In this document: piece by piece, positions 1-6,962 of the stretch
Layout of the letters: each line of letters opens with the position of its first letter
How positions within the stretch are numbered: the first letter of the stretch is position 1
Assembly (NCBI GenBank): GCA_025998755.1
Contig: AP024674.1
Span: 2,744,162 to 2,808,161, forward strand
Direction: 5' to 3'
Origin: Armatimonadota bacterium
GTDB lineage: Bacteria > Armatimonadota > UBA5829 > DSUL01
DNA length: 64,000 nucleotides
Translations under genes and position numbers: made by a program
Notes under the pieces: model-generated
Told to the model about the DNA's origin: nothing
Database searches by the model: none
Seen by the model: the letters and a program-made list of their open reading frames with translations, nothing else

Positions 1-252
1 GCGGGCGCCATTGTGGATCGGTGGGAGGGCCATTTCGAGCTGCTGTCCTCCGTGGAGGGCATGCAGGCGGAATGCAAGGTCCGTTATCTGGAGACAGACT
101 GGCCGGCTTACTACCGCAACATCGCTGGATTCCTTACAGGCAAAGAAGAGCTTGCTGTCACTCCTGAGAGCGCGCGCCGGGTCATCTCCGTCATCGAGAC
201 CGCGGAGAAGTCCGCGGAGGCCGGAAAGGCCCTGGTTCCGCCGTTCGTCTGA
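1..252 (+). CDS. Gfo/Idh/MocA-family oxidoreductase, C-terminal end only
   Basis: The reading frame is open from the first base and ends in TGA at 250-252, so only the last 83 codons are in the window. The end runs FLTGKEELAVTPESARRV and then a short helix, the usual closing segment of Gfo/Idh/MocA NAD(P)-dependent sugar oxidoreductases, where a conserved serine or threonine precedes the last helix. The Rossmann domain and catalytic residues lie outside, so substrate cannot be judged. The gene converges on gltA, and a hairpin lies between the two stops. Family assignment is by resemblance of the tail alone and is moderately sure. Confidence 0.6.
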   Translation, partial: AGAIVDRWEGHFELLSSVEGMQAECKVRYLETDWPAYYRNIAGFLTGKEELAVTPESARRVISVIETAEKSAEAGKALVPPFV

Positions 253-289
253 ATCTCCCGAACACAGAAGAGGCTGTTGCAAACAGATG

Positions 290-319
290 AGGCCCCTGCC
301 GCCACGGCGGCAGGGGCCT
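290..319. terminator. Hairpin between convergent genes
   Basis: A perfect 12-bp stem (AGGCCCCTGCCG, 290-301, pairing with 308-319) with a six-base loop sits between the stop of the oxidoreductase and the stop of gltA. No long T run follows on either strand, so it is a hairpin serving two convergent transcripts rather than a textbook rho-independent terminator. Confidence 0.7.
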
Positions 320-344
320 TCAACGCGCTTCGCCAAGGGCGCTC

Positions 345-1601
345 CTAGCGCGGGGGTACCTCGCGCTCGGTGGGACCGGTGTAGATCTGCCTTGGCCTGT
401 TGATGCGGGTGGCCGGGTCCTGCTTCATCTCTCTCCAGTGGGCGATCCAGCCCGGCATCCGCCCCAAGGCAAACATGACCGTAAACATGTTCGTGGGAAT
501 CCCCATCGCCTTGTAAATGATTCCGCTGTAGAAGTCCACGTTCGGATACAGCTTGCGCTCGATGAAGTACTCGTCGCTCAGGGCGGCCTCCTCCAGGTGC
601 TTGGCGATATCCAGCAGGGGATCCTTGACACCCACTACCTCCAGCACCTTGTCGGCCTGCTCTTTGAGGATCCGTGCGCGCGGATCGTAGTTCTTGTAGA
701 CGCGGTGTCCGAAACCCATAAGGCGGAAGCCGGAGTCTTTGTCCTTGGCCATCGCGATGTATTTCTTGTAGTCTCCGCCGTCGTCCCGGATCCGCTCCAG
801 CATCTGGATGACCTCCTGGTTCGCTCCGCCGTGCAGCGGTCCCCACAGGGCGCAAACGCCAGCCGAGATCGAGGCGAACAGACTGGCTCCGCTGGAGCCC
901 ACCATGCGAACGGTGGACGTGCTGCAGTTCTGCTCGTGATCCGCGTGTAGGATGAGCAGCAACCGAAGTGCCTCCTCCAGCACGGGAGGCGCCTGATATT
1001 CCTCCATCGGATGAGCGAACATCATGTGCAAGATGTTCGCGGGGTAGCTGAGGTCCGGCCTGGGATAGACGAAGGGCTCCCCGATGGACTTCTTGTAAGC
1101 GTAGGCGCTGATTGTCTTGGCCTTTGCCAGCACCCGGATCATGTTCAGCTCTTCATCCCCGTCCGGGTAGAAGCCAGAAAGCGAGGCCACCATGGCGGAG
1201 AGAATGGCCATCGGGTGGGTCATGGGCGGGAAGTGGTTGAAAAAGTTCTTCATGTCCTCGTGGATGATGCTGTGCTGCGTCATCAGCTTCGAGAACGTCG
1301 CATACTCCTCCGCAGTCGGCCACTTCCCGTAAATCAGAAGATAGGCCACCTCGATGAATCGCGCCTTGGCCTCAACGAGCTTCTCGATGGGATATCCCCG
1401 GTAGCGCAGAATTCCGCGCTCACCGTCAATGTAGGTGATGGCGCTTTCGCAGGAGCCCGTGTTTGCGTAGCCCGGGTCCAGGGTGATGGCGCCGGTTTTG
1501 GCGCGAAGCGAAGTGATGTCAATGCCCACCTCGTTTTCCGAACCGACGACGACCGGAAACTCGTATTCCTTGCCTTCGAGAACCAGTTTGGCTGTGCTCA
1601 T
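345..1601 (-). CDS. gltA: Citrate synthase
   Basis: Condenses acetyl-CoA and oxaloacetate to citrate at the entry of the TCA cycle, in the cytoplasm. The 418-aa product has the full type-II citrate synthase layout: His222 in LHADHEQN, His257 in GPLHGGANQ, His299 in GFGHRVYKNYDPRA and the catalytic Asp356 in YPNVDFYSG. Length matches the family (about 420-435 aa). The ATG at 1601 has an AAAGGAAAG Shine-Dalgarno 6-8 nt upstream. It is transcribed alone from a consensus promoter about 240 nt upstream, giving an unusually long leader. 2-methylcitrate synthase is a less likely alternative for a protein of this type. Confidence 0.95.
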   Translation of the reverse strand: MSTAKLVLEGKEYEFPVVVGSENEVGIDITSLRAKTGAITLDPGYANTGSCESAITYIDGERGILRYRGYPIEKLVEAKARFIEVAYLLIYGKWPTAEEYATFSKLMTQHSIIHEDMKNFFNHFPPMTHPMAILSAMVASLSGFYPDGDEELNMIRVLAKAKTISAYAYKKSIGEPFVYPRPDLSYPANILHMMFAHPMEEYQAPPVLEEALRLLLILHADHEQNCSTSTVRMVGSSGASLFASISAGVCALWGPLHGGANQEVIQMLERIRDDGGDYKKYIAMAKDKDSGFRLMGFGHRVYKNYDPRARILKEQADKVLEVVGVKDPLLDIAKHLEEAALSDEYFIERKLYPNVDFYSGIIYKAMGIPTNMFTVMFALGRMPGWIAHWREMKQDPATRINRPRQIYTGPTEREVPPR

Positions 1602-1843
1602 TGTCGCTGCTTTCCTTTTGGTCCGTTAGAGAGGAGGAAGCCGGGTTTTGTTGGGAGAGGGGCCGCTGCCGGCCGCTTCCTCAGGCTTGCCGCCGGAAGG
1701 CTGCGGGATATCCTTCGGAGTTCTGCGCCTGATGGCGGGAAAATCAATGGTTCCGTCTGCTTCCCGTGGCGGGATTTGCCGTTGCCGCCCCCTTCCCCGC
1801 GCCGCGGTGCACATATCGTCCCCGGCTCCGGAAAGACGAGGAG
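1602..1843 (-). other. Long 5' leader of gltA
   Basis: About 237 nt lie between the predicted transcription start near 1838 and the gltA ATG. I see GC-rich segments that can fold and an ATG-initiated 62-codon frame (1626-1814) without a Shine-Dalgarno, but no riboswitch class I recognise. Whether the leader regulates gltA is unknown. The rest of the gap to 2132 holds the promoter, repeat copy 1 and a terminator. Confidence 0.4.
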
Positions 1844-1873
1844 ATTATAGACATCCGCCCGCGGGGCTGTCAA
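1844..1873 (-). promoter_or_regulatory. Sigma70-type promoter of gltA
   Basis: On the minus strand TTGACA (1868-1873) and TATAAT (1844-1849) are separated by 18 nt. Both hexamers match consensus exactly, which is striking in DNA this GC-rich. The only gene downstream is gltA. Confidence 0.8.
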
Positions 1874-1976
1874 CGCAGGTGGATTCCCGTGTCTGGTCCA
1901 AGCGGGAATGTTACCCTGCAGGTAAACCTTGGTGTTCCAGGAACATCCAACCGGAATACCTCCCTTACGGGGTAAT

Positions 1977-2064
1977 CCCTCCGACGCAGGCGGACGAGTG
2001 GAAGCCATCCCGTTAATAACTGGCCTCCACGCGCGCGGCTTGCGCCGCGGTAATCTACCATCGT
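1977..2064. repeat. 88-bp direct repeat, copy 1
   Basis: 86 of 88 bases are identical to 3707-3794, in the same orientation. The unit holds two hairpins: GTGGAAGCCA with TGGCCTCCAC (9 of 10 pairs, 13-nt loop), then CGCGGC-TTGC-GCCGCG. It is non-coding and lies just beyond the terminator of the PEP-CTERM/lipoprotein operon. With copy 2 it brackets that operon. I do not recognise the family; a REP-like palindromic element is a fair description. Confidence 0.85.
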
Positions 2065-2069
2065 ACGGT

Positions 2070-2096
2070 AAAAACGCCCCCGCCGGAGGCGGGGGC
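2070..2096 (-). terminator. Rho-independent terminator of the lipoprotein operon
   Basis: On the minus strand the 9-bp stem GCCCCCGCC/GGCGGGGGC with a TCC loop is followed by GTTTTTA. It lies about 37 nt past the stop of the lipoprotein gene that ends at 2133. Confidence 0.85.
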
Positions 2097-2132
2097 TGTT
2101 GCCTTCCCGATCCGTCCGATGGAGATGAATGC

Positions 2133-2648
2133 TCAGCGCGGCCGTTCCATCTCCATCCGGATGAACGTTATCAGCCCATTCAGCTCGGAAGCCGCTTCCG
2201 CGGAATCTCTCTGAAGGCAGGCTTGCAGAGCCTTGAGCAGCTCCACTCCGCGTTGGCCTGCCAGGCGGGCCTCATAGCTGCTTTTCTCCCTCCATATCTT
2301 CACGCTTAGCAGGGGATCCTGTGCGGATGTGGCGCTGCTCGGCAGGTGACCCTGAGCGCAGTCCAGCGCCTGACGCGATGCGACTACGCGACGCGCCACT
2401 GAATGGATCTTCTTGCCCTGACCGGTCCGGAGGAACGCATCGACGTCCGCCGATTTGGCCGCCAGGATAACCGGCGGGACGGACCGGTCGGACGGGCCCA
2501 GGTACTCCAGGCAAATCACCTGTCCTGCAGGCCATCGGGCATCCTTGCTGCTGGAAAGATTCTCGGAGCCCGGTCCGGACTCGTGGCCACACGCCAGCGC
2601 CACCGGTGCGGCTGTCACTATCAGCATCGCCGCTCTCAACGCAGTCAT
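2133..2648 (-). CDS. Predicted lipoprotein of unknown function
   Basis: The 171-aa product begins MTALRAAMLIVTAAPVALAC, a short hydrophobic signal ending in a lipobox with Cys20, so it should be lipidated and exported. The mature part is hydrophilic and has no domain I recognise. Its C-terminal half is helical and charged. I chose the ATG at 2648 rather than an in-frame start further up because the signal peptide then begins directly; AGGAGG lies 17 nt and AAAGGGG about 9 nt upstream. It follows the PEP-CTERM gene and probably shares its transcript, which ends at the terminator at 2070-2096. A role at the envelope is inference only. Confidence 0.65.
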   Translation of the reverse strand: MTALRAAMLIVTAAPVALACGHESGPGSENLSSSKDARWPAGQVICLEYLGPSDRSVPPVILAAKSADVDAFLRTGQGKKIHSVARRVVASRQALDCAQGHLPSSATSAQDPLLSVKIWREKSSYEARLAGQRGVELLKALQACLQRDSAEAASELNGLITFIRMEMERPR

Positions 2649-2699
2649 TGTACCGGGCCCCTTTCCTCCTGATCTGATCTGGTCAGTCTGCCACACCAC

Positions 2700-3482
2700 T
2701 TAGCCGGAGCGCCGCCGCGCACGGCAGCGGACAGCCAGAGTTCCCAGACCGCTCATCCCCAGCAGTGCTCCCATCTGCATGAATACCGGCTCGGGAACCA
2801 GACAGTTCCTGCAAGCAGACGACATAGTCCAGCCCTCGAAGTAACTGGTCAGCCTGGCCTGCGTCAGCCACACGGGATTGGCCAGCTCGTTCCATCCGTT
2901 GACGGAGACATCGCCGTTCTGGGCAATGTTGAACCCGTACGTTCCGGTCCACAGAACGCTGAAGTTCTTGGAGCCGGTTTCCCAGCACACCAGATTCAGC
3001 TCGGCAAGCCAGCTGACAGGGGCACTTGACTTGTCTCTTTTCGGCTGGTCGAAGAACTGAATGCCCTTGCCTGCATTGATCTGGTAGTTCACGTAGTAAA
3101 ACTGGGGATAGTTGTTGCCGTCCTTGCCCTTCAACGTGGTGTTCCAGTAGAAGGGATCGTTGTCGCCTGTCATGTCTAGCTCACCGGGGTCGAAGTAAGG
3201 TGTATTGGCCCCTGCGTTGGTATTCAAGGGGTGAGAGGTGCTAATCAATTGCACCCAGCGAATCTCCACCCCGTTTCGCAGCGGTGGGTAGTTCCCGGCG
3301 AACTGGCCCTGCACTGTAACGCCCCCACTCGCGCCGTCATCGAATACGTCAGGATCTGATAAGGTGAGCCTGCCGACATTGTGGCCGCACGCCAGAATGT
3401 CCTTGTCTATAGCGGCTGCATCAACCGCTCCTGAAGCCATCAGGAGCGCTGCGAGCCCCAGCAATCGGATGATGTTCTTCAC
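2700..3482 (-). CDS. PEP-CTERM sorting-domain protein
   Basis: A 260-aa exported protein. Residues about 1-23 form a Sec signal peptide. The C-terminus carries a VPEP motif, then a short hydrophobic segment (FMQMGALLGMSGLGTLAV) and an Arg-rich tail (RCRARRRSG). This tripartite signal is recognised by exosortases (EpsH/Xrt), which process proteins for the envelope or extracellular matrix. The middle is Asn/Gly/aromatic-rich with no enzyme motif. The GTG at 3482 is preferred because GGAGG (3491-3495) is 8 nt upstream. No exosortase gene is in the window, so the processing enzyme must lie elsewhere. First gene of a pair with the lipoprotein; both lie between the two 88-bp repeats. Confidence 0.8.
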   Translation of the reverse strand: MKNIIRLLGLAALLMASGAVDAAAIDKDILACGHNVGRLTLSDPDVFDDGASGGVTVQGQFAGNYPPLRNGVEIRWVQLISTSHPLNTNAGANTPYFDPGELDMTGDNDPFYWNTTLKGKDGNNYPQFYYVNYQINAGKGIQFFDQPKRDKSSAPVSWLAELNLVCWETGSKNFSVLWTGTYGFNIAQNGDVSVNGWNELANPVWLTQARLTSYFEGWTMSSACRNCLVPEPVFMQMGALLGMSGLGTLAVRCRARRRSG

Positions 3483-3706
3483 GCTATTACCCTCCACTTT
3501 AGCCTATCACGGCTTCCCGGTATGCCCAAAGGTCACCGGGAGACCCCGTCACCCGGGGCTGACTTGCTGGTCGGGAACCTTTCAGCCCCGAGATCAAATA
3601 CCGAACATGCTTCGCAATAACGGTAACAGCTTCCCCCCGTGAGTGCAAGAGGATATGGGGAAATCAGGTATTTTTGCTTGGTCCTTGAGCCAGTACGATG
3701 CCTGAG
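3483..3706 (-). other. Structured leader upstream of the PEP-CTERM gene
   Basis: Reading the minus strand toward the PEP-CTERM start there are two clear hairpins. GGGGCTGA pairs with TCAGCCCC (3582-3589 with 3555-3562, 19-nt loop), and CCCGGT pairs with ACCGGG (3535-3540 with 3516-3521). Neither has a T run. I found no convincing promoter and no known riboswitch signature. With repeat copy 2 and 3795-4079, where I see nothing identifiable, this fills the gene-free stretch before the deacetylase. Confidence 0.35.
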
Positions 3707-3794
3707 CCCTCCGACGCAGGCGGACGAGTGGAAGCCATCCCGTTGATAACTGGCCTCCACACGCGCGGCTTGCGCCGCGGTAATCTACCATCGT
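3707..3794. repeat. 88-bp direct repeat, copy 2
   Basis: Same 88-bp unit as 1977-2064, differing at two positions: A to G in the loop of the first hairpin, and G to A just after its second arm. Copies start and end abruptly, with unrelated flanks. The spacing of 1,642 bp between copies holds exactly the PEP-CTERM/lipoprotein operon with its leader and terminator. Confidence 0.85.
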
Positions 3795-4079
3795 GGGACC
3801 AGTCGAAGCCTTCGAATCTGGCGTCTCGGAGTATTTGCCGAGTCAGCATAAGCGGACCCCTTCTCCAGCATTCAGCCGCAAGGGCGTTTGCTTCCGCCAG
3901 GGATGCTGTTCCCTCCACTTCGGAGCAATGCGGCAGTTCATTGTGCCCCCTCTCTCGCATTTGCATTGCCCGTTCCCGCCGAAAAGACGGAAAAAACCCT
4001 ATTGGCGGGGCCGGCGCCAGGATCCCTTGCGCTCCCCGCCCCAGACGCGATCAACCACGGGGGACGCAGGAACCGCGCA

Positions 4080-4919
4080 ATGGCAACCAGGGGAACGCTG
4101 CTTGTCGGCTATGACGTCGAGAAGACCACTGAGTGCGCCGCCTTCCTGGAGCGAATGGCGGACATCCATGAGGAGATGAACGCTCCCTGCACGGTCTTCG
4201 CCCTGGGAAGCTGTCTGCTGGCCGAGCCGGACGCCTTCGAGGCGGCAGCCGAAAATCCCCTCATAGACATGGCGCAGCACACCTGGTCGCACATACCCTT
4301 GAAGACGGTGGTCATCGAGGACGGCGACACGGTGGAGGTGATCCGCGGCGGGTCGCTGGAGCAGATCCGCGACGAGGTCGCCCGCGCCAGTCAGGCCATC
4401 GAGAGCATCTGCGGAGTCTCATGCTGCGGCATCACGGGTCCCTGGGCCTATTACCGCGGACTGGCGGATCGTCCGGACGTGCTGGAGATCCTCCACGACA
4501 GCGGCATCCGGTATGTCCGCAGCTACGGCCGCAACGAGAAGGACTTCCAGCCGGTCTCCACAGCCATCCAGCCTTTCTGGTACGCTCCCCAGGGCTTCCC
4601 GGATATGCTGGAATGCATGGTGCACGGGTGGAACGATGTCTACCTGCGCAGCAAGGTGGGTTGGAGCAACCTGCAGGGGTTCCTGGACCAGATGAAGGCC
4701 GACCTGGAGCACGCATCCGAGCGTGGCCTGGTGTTCAGTTGGGGCTCGCACGACTGGTCCTCCCTGCGCGAGGATCCTTCGCTGTCGCTCATCCGCGGGA
4801 TCCTCCGTCATGCCCGCTCCCTGGGGATGCAGGTGCTGAACTACCGCCAGTTCTGGGCGCGCATGGACTCTTTGCGCACCCGCGCGGCTGACGTCCGCAG
4901 TGCAGGCGCTCTGGCGTGA
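4080..4919 (+). CDS. Polysaccharide deacetylase (carbohydrate esterase 4-like)
   Basis: A 279-aa NodB-fold protein expected to remove N- or O-acetyl groups from a polysaccharide or a small cyclic amide. Motif 1 is degenerate (LLVGYDVE, one Asp of the usual TFDD). Motif 2 is intact as QHTWSHI (H-S/T-x-x-H metal ligands). A Trp/His-containing segment, SWGSHDWSS, lies near the C-terminus. There is no signal peptide, so the enzyme looks cytoplasmic; cytoplasmic relatives include allantoinase-type (PuuE) hydrolases, which remain an alternative. The ATG at 4080 has GGGGGA and AGGA upstream and starts the recognisable domain. It is the only plus-strand gene nearby. Confidence 0.75.
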   Translation: MATRGTLLVGYDVEKTTECAAFLERMADIHEEMNAPCTVFALGSCLLAEPDAFEAAAENPLIDMAQHTWSHIPLKTVVIEDGDTVEVIRGGSLEQIRDEVARASQAIESICGVSCCGITGPWAYYRGLADRPDVLEILHDSGIRYVRSYGRNEKDFQPVSTAIQPFWYAPQGFPDMLECMVHGWNDVYLRSKVGWSNLQGFLDQMKADLEHASERGLVFSWGSHDWSSLREDPSLSLIRGILRHARSLGMQVLNYRQFWARMDSLRTRAADVRSAGALA

Positions 4920-5036
4920 CCCAGCGTCCGGAAACAGGCGAGCCTGGTCGTCCGCCCGTCGCCTCCCAGCCATGGCGTCGGTGAGTAGGCTCTCGCTCCT
5001 CATAGTTAGATAGACGCAGTTTTTTCGCCCCAATGC

Positions 5037-5063
5037 TTGACAGGCAATTCGCTGTGGTATAAT
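5037..5063 (+). promoter_or_regulatory. Promoter of the DUF5320-PadR operon
   Basis: TTGACA (5037-5042) and TATAAT (5058-5063) with a short 15-nt spacer. TG at 5055-5056 forms an extended -10, which could compensate for the spacing. The transcript would have a leader of about 130 nt before the DUF5320 start. Confidence 0.7.
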
Positions 5064-5065
5064 AG

Positions 5066-5078
5066 ATGTGAGTTACAT
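5066..5078. promoter_or_regulatory. Candidate PadR operator
   Basis: ATGT-N5-ACAT dyad immediately downstream of the -10 hexamer; imperfect symmetry extends outward (ATAG... with ...ATAT). PadR-family repressors typically bind ATGT/ACAT dyads over their own promoters. A PadR gene is second in this operon, so autoregulation is a reasonable inference. Confidence 0.5.
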
Positions 5079-5201
5079 ATATAAGTTTCTTGCTATGGCG
5101 CAGCACGATCGCGAGATGCACGGTTCAACAGGTGGAGAGCCCATCTCGCAAGGGAGCGATACGGCATCTGGCGGGCGAGCTGCTCCAAGGAGGTAATCAA
5201 G

Positions 5202-5516
5202 ATGCCATTCAGAGATGGAACCGGTCCTCTGGGGGAAGGTCCGATGACAGGACGCGGGCTCGGCCCGTGCTCGGGGAACCCCGTTCCCTTCGTTCCCGGG
5301 CGTGGAGGATTCTTTGGCCGGGGGCGAGGCCGGGGGGTCGGGCTCGGTCTGGGTCTGGGCCTGGGCCGCGGATGGGGCGCGCGATGGTTCGCTGGAGCCG
5401 CTCCCGCTTCGGAAGAAGACGAGAAAAGCTTCCTGCGTGACCGCGTCAGCGTCCTGGAGAGCGCTCTGGCAGCGCTGAAGAAGCGGCTGTCCGACCTGGA
5501 ACAGGACAAAGGCTAA
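5202..5516 (+). CDS. DUF5320 family protein
   Basis: A 104-aa protein. The N-terminus (DGTGPLGEGPMTGRGLGPC) is the signature of DUF5320 proteins, small Gly/Arg-rich proteins of unknown function that often accompany PadR regulators or ferredoxin/nitrogenase-accessory genes. Residues about 36-59 are a low-complexity Gly/Arg/Leu run. Residues about 70-102 form an acidic coiled coil with heptad leucines (VSVLESALAALKKRLSDLE). AGGAGG lies 8 nt before the ATG. It is co-transcribed with the PadR gene 86 nt downstream. The family is sometimes linked to metal or redox stress, but nothing here proves that. Confidence 0.75.
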   Translation: MPFRDGTGPLGEGPMTGRGLGPCSGNPVPFVPGRGGFFGRGRGRGVGLGLGLGLGRGWGARWFAGAAPASEEDEKSFLRDRVSVLESALAALKKRLSDLEQDKG

Positions 5517-5602
5517 GCCTGGAACACCGTCGGGGCAGCTTGCTGCCGGGAATGAAATTCCCTCCGGCGCCCGGAGCGGCTGCCCCGGAAAGTACAAATG
5601 AC

Positions 5603-6016
5603 ATGCCCAGAGGATACTGTCACAGACACGGTCAACAGGGTCCCTGCACCTGCTCCATGGGCAATCTTTACCGCTTCGTGGAGCCGCTGGTGCTGTATCT
5701 GCTGCAGGTCAAAGGCCGTTCCTACGGCTATGACCTGGCAGGCGAGCTGAACGCGCACGCCCTGACCGATTCCCGGATAGACCCTGCCGCTCTATACCGC
5801 ACCCTCCGGACCCTGGAACAGAACGGACACGTGGTCTCGGAATGGGATACCTCCCAGCCGGGACCGGCCCGCAGGGTGTATCGCCTCACGGAGTCCGGAC
5901 GGCGGCATCTGGGGGAGTGGCTGGTGGTGCTGGAGCATCTGACGGACGGGCTCCGCCGCCTGACCGAATCCATCCGCCGTTCCCTCCCGGCGGAGCAGAT
6001 CCCGGCGGCACGTTAG
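5603..6016 (+). CDS. PadR-family transcriptional regulator
   Basis: A 137-aa winged-helix DNA-binding protein. The PadR domain (about residues 20-95) has the expected helix-wing pattern: GYDLAGEL, then IDPAALYRTLRTLEQNG, then RRVYRLTESG. A C-terminal helical segment would support dimerisation. The N-terminus carries several Cys and His residues (GYCHRHGQQGPCTCSMGN) before the first helix, seen in PadR proteins paired with DUF5320. They could bind metal or sense redox; this is inference. I start at the ATG at 5603, with GGAAAG 12 nt upstream. The ATGT-N5-ACAT dyad at the operon promoter is its likely binding site. Confidence 0.85.
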   Translation: MPRGYCHRHGQQGPCTCSMGNLYRFVEPLVLYLLQVKGRSYGYDLAGELNAHALTDSRIDPAALYRTLRTLEQNGHVVSEWDTSQPGPARRVYRLTESGRRHLGEWLVVLEHLTDGLRRLTESIRRSLPAEQIPAAR

Positions 6017-6051
6017 GGCAATCAGGCAGCCCCGCCCGGTCCAGAATCAGG

Positions 6052-6597
6052 TCAGCTGGCGTCCCGGCCGCCCCACCCGTGAGTGTGCGGCAGATAGTCG
6101 CGCCACGCCTGATTGCGCTTGCCGTCCATATACTTGGTCAGGCTGACGAAAGGCACCCACCGCGGCCGCCGCGGAGGCCGCGCCAGGTGGAAGCCCACTT
6201 CGGCAAGCGTCTTGTCCCCTTTCTTGCCATTGCAGCGCTTGCAGCAGCAGACCAGGTTCTCCCACTCGGTCCGGCCGCCCAGGCGGCGGGGAATCACATG
6301 GTCCACGGTGAGGTCCTGCGCGGTCTGTCCGCAGTACTGGCAGGTGTAGTTGTCGCGCGCAAAGATGGACCGGCGCGAGAGCCGCAGGCGCGGCATCGGC
6401 CGTTTGACGTGATACTTCAGGCGGACGACCGAAGGGCTGACAATTGCCTCCCGCGTGGTGTGCAGCGTGACGGAGTCTGTGTGCAGCACGTCCACCTTCC
6501 CCAGGCAGATCAGCCCGATCGCCCGCCGGATGTTGCAGATATTGATCGGTTCGTAGTCGCTGTTCAGGACCAGCACGTCCTGGTTCAAAGGGTCCAT
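6052..6597 (-). CDS. HNH endonuclease
   Basis: A 181-aa protein of the stand-alone HNH family common in bacterial chromosomes. An N-terminal half (VLVLNSDYEPINICNIRRAI) precedes the HNH core. The core has CQYCG and CCKRCNGKKG zinc-binding pairs, the catalytic DHVIPRRLGG and an Asn in WENLV, so ligands and the general-base His are present. I use the ATG at 6597, preceded closely by AGGAAAG, because the longer frame would begin inside a strong terminator. The gene follows a structured, terminated RNA (6649-6879), so its expression may depend on read-through. Function is unknown; restriction, repair and homing are all possible. Confidence 0.85.
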   Translation of the reverse strand: MDPLNQDVLVLNSDYEPINICNIRRAIGLICLGKVDVLHTDSVTLHTTREAIVSPSVVRLKYHVKRPMPRLRLSRRSIFARDNYTCQYCGQTAQDLTVDHVIPRRLGGRTEWENLVCCCKRCNGKKGDKTLAEVGFHLARPPRRPRWVPFVSLTKYMDGKRNQAWRDYLPHTHGWGGRDAS

Positions 6598-6648
6598 CTT
6601 TCCTGCGCTCTTGCCCGTCCCGGCCAGAAGCCGTAACTTATCCTTAAG

Positions 6649-6690
6649 AAAAAGTCCGCCCCACACTGCTTGTTCAGTATGGGGCGGACT
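6649..6690 (-). terminator. Strong rho-independent terminator before the HNH gene
   Basis: On the minus strand an 11-bp stem AGTCCGCCCCA/TGGGGCGGACT, extended inward by ACTG/CAGT, is followed by TTTTT. It stands 52 nt upstream of the HNH start codon, at the end of the structured RNA. Confidence 0.85.
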
Positions 6691-6879
6691 GGAAAACGCT
6701 CACGCACGGCAACGGATGTGTCCGGACCGGGAATGCCGGAACACGAACTCATCGGTGCGACGGTAAAATCCCGCCGCTACCCCGCAACCAGAATGGGAAC
6801 GTCTGGGGAACACTCTGCCCTCTACGATTCCGGCCCGAAAGCCATCCATTGCCGCCTTCCGCACAAACGGAAGGATGCT
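6649..6879 (-). ncRNA. Structured RNA or leader of unknown class upstream of the HNH gene
   Basis: A predicted transcript of about 230 nt starts just after a consensus promoter and ends at a strong terminator. Visible helices: H1 CGGAAGG/CCTTCCG (6855-6874); P1, 11 bp with one G-U, joining 6843-6853 with 6708-6718; P2, 7 bp, joining 6828-6834 with 6735-6741; P3 CCAGA/TCTGG (6788-6806); P4, 7 bp with one G-U (6757-6777). P1 encloses P2, and P2 encloses P3 and P4. This multi-branched fold plus terminator is the architecture of a riboswitch or a stand-alone small RNA. It does not match cobalamin, TPP, SAM, FMN, c-di-GMP or 6S signatures that I know. Confidence 0.55.
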
Positions 6880-6885
6880 AACTGC

Positions 6886-6915
6886 ATTATAGGAAACACC
6901 AACCGCCCGTGTCAA
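6886..6915 (-). promoter_or_regulatory. Sigma70-type promoter of the structured RNA
   Basis: Minus-strand TTGACA (6910-6915) and TATAAT (6886-6891) separated by 18 nt, both exact consensus. The transcript would start near 6879. Confidence 0.8.
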
Positions 6916-6962
6916 CGCGGGCGGCTGGAGACATCAGCGCGCTAAAACGGACTGCGGAAAGT

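Noticed and set aside
1740-1810. GGCAAATCCCGCCACGG on the minus strand of the gltA leader, a resemblance to a cobalamin-riboswitch core
   Set aside because: The flanking helices and the B12 box could not be found, and gltA is not a usual target.
1977-2064. Integron attC site, because of the GTTAATAAC core in the repeat
   Set aside because: The R and L boxes of attC are absent, there is no integrase, and the dyad organisation is different.
5202-5516. Antifreeze/collagen-like or spurious low-complexity frame
   Set aside because: The N-terminal DGTGPLGEGPMTGRG signature, the Shine-Dalgarno and the coiled-coil end support a real DUF5320 protein.
6721-6800. Cobalamin-riboswitch-like words on the plus strand (GACGGTAAAATCCCGCC)
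   Set aside because: No B12 box follows, and the plus-strand transcript would run into the 3' end of a convergent gene. The promoter and terminator both lie on the minus strand, where the same bases form hairpin P4.
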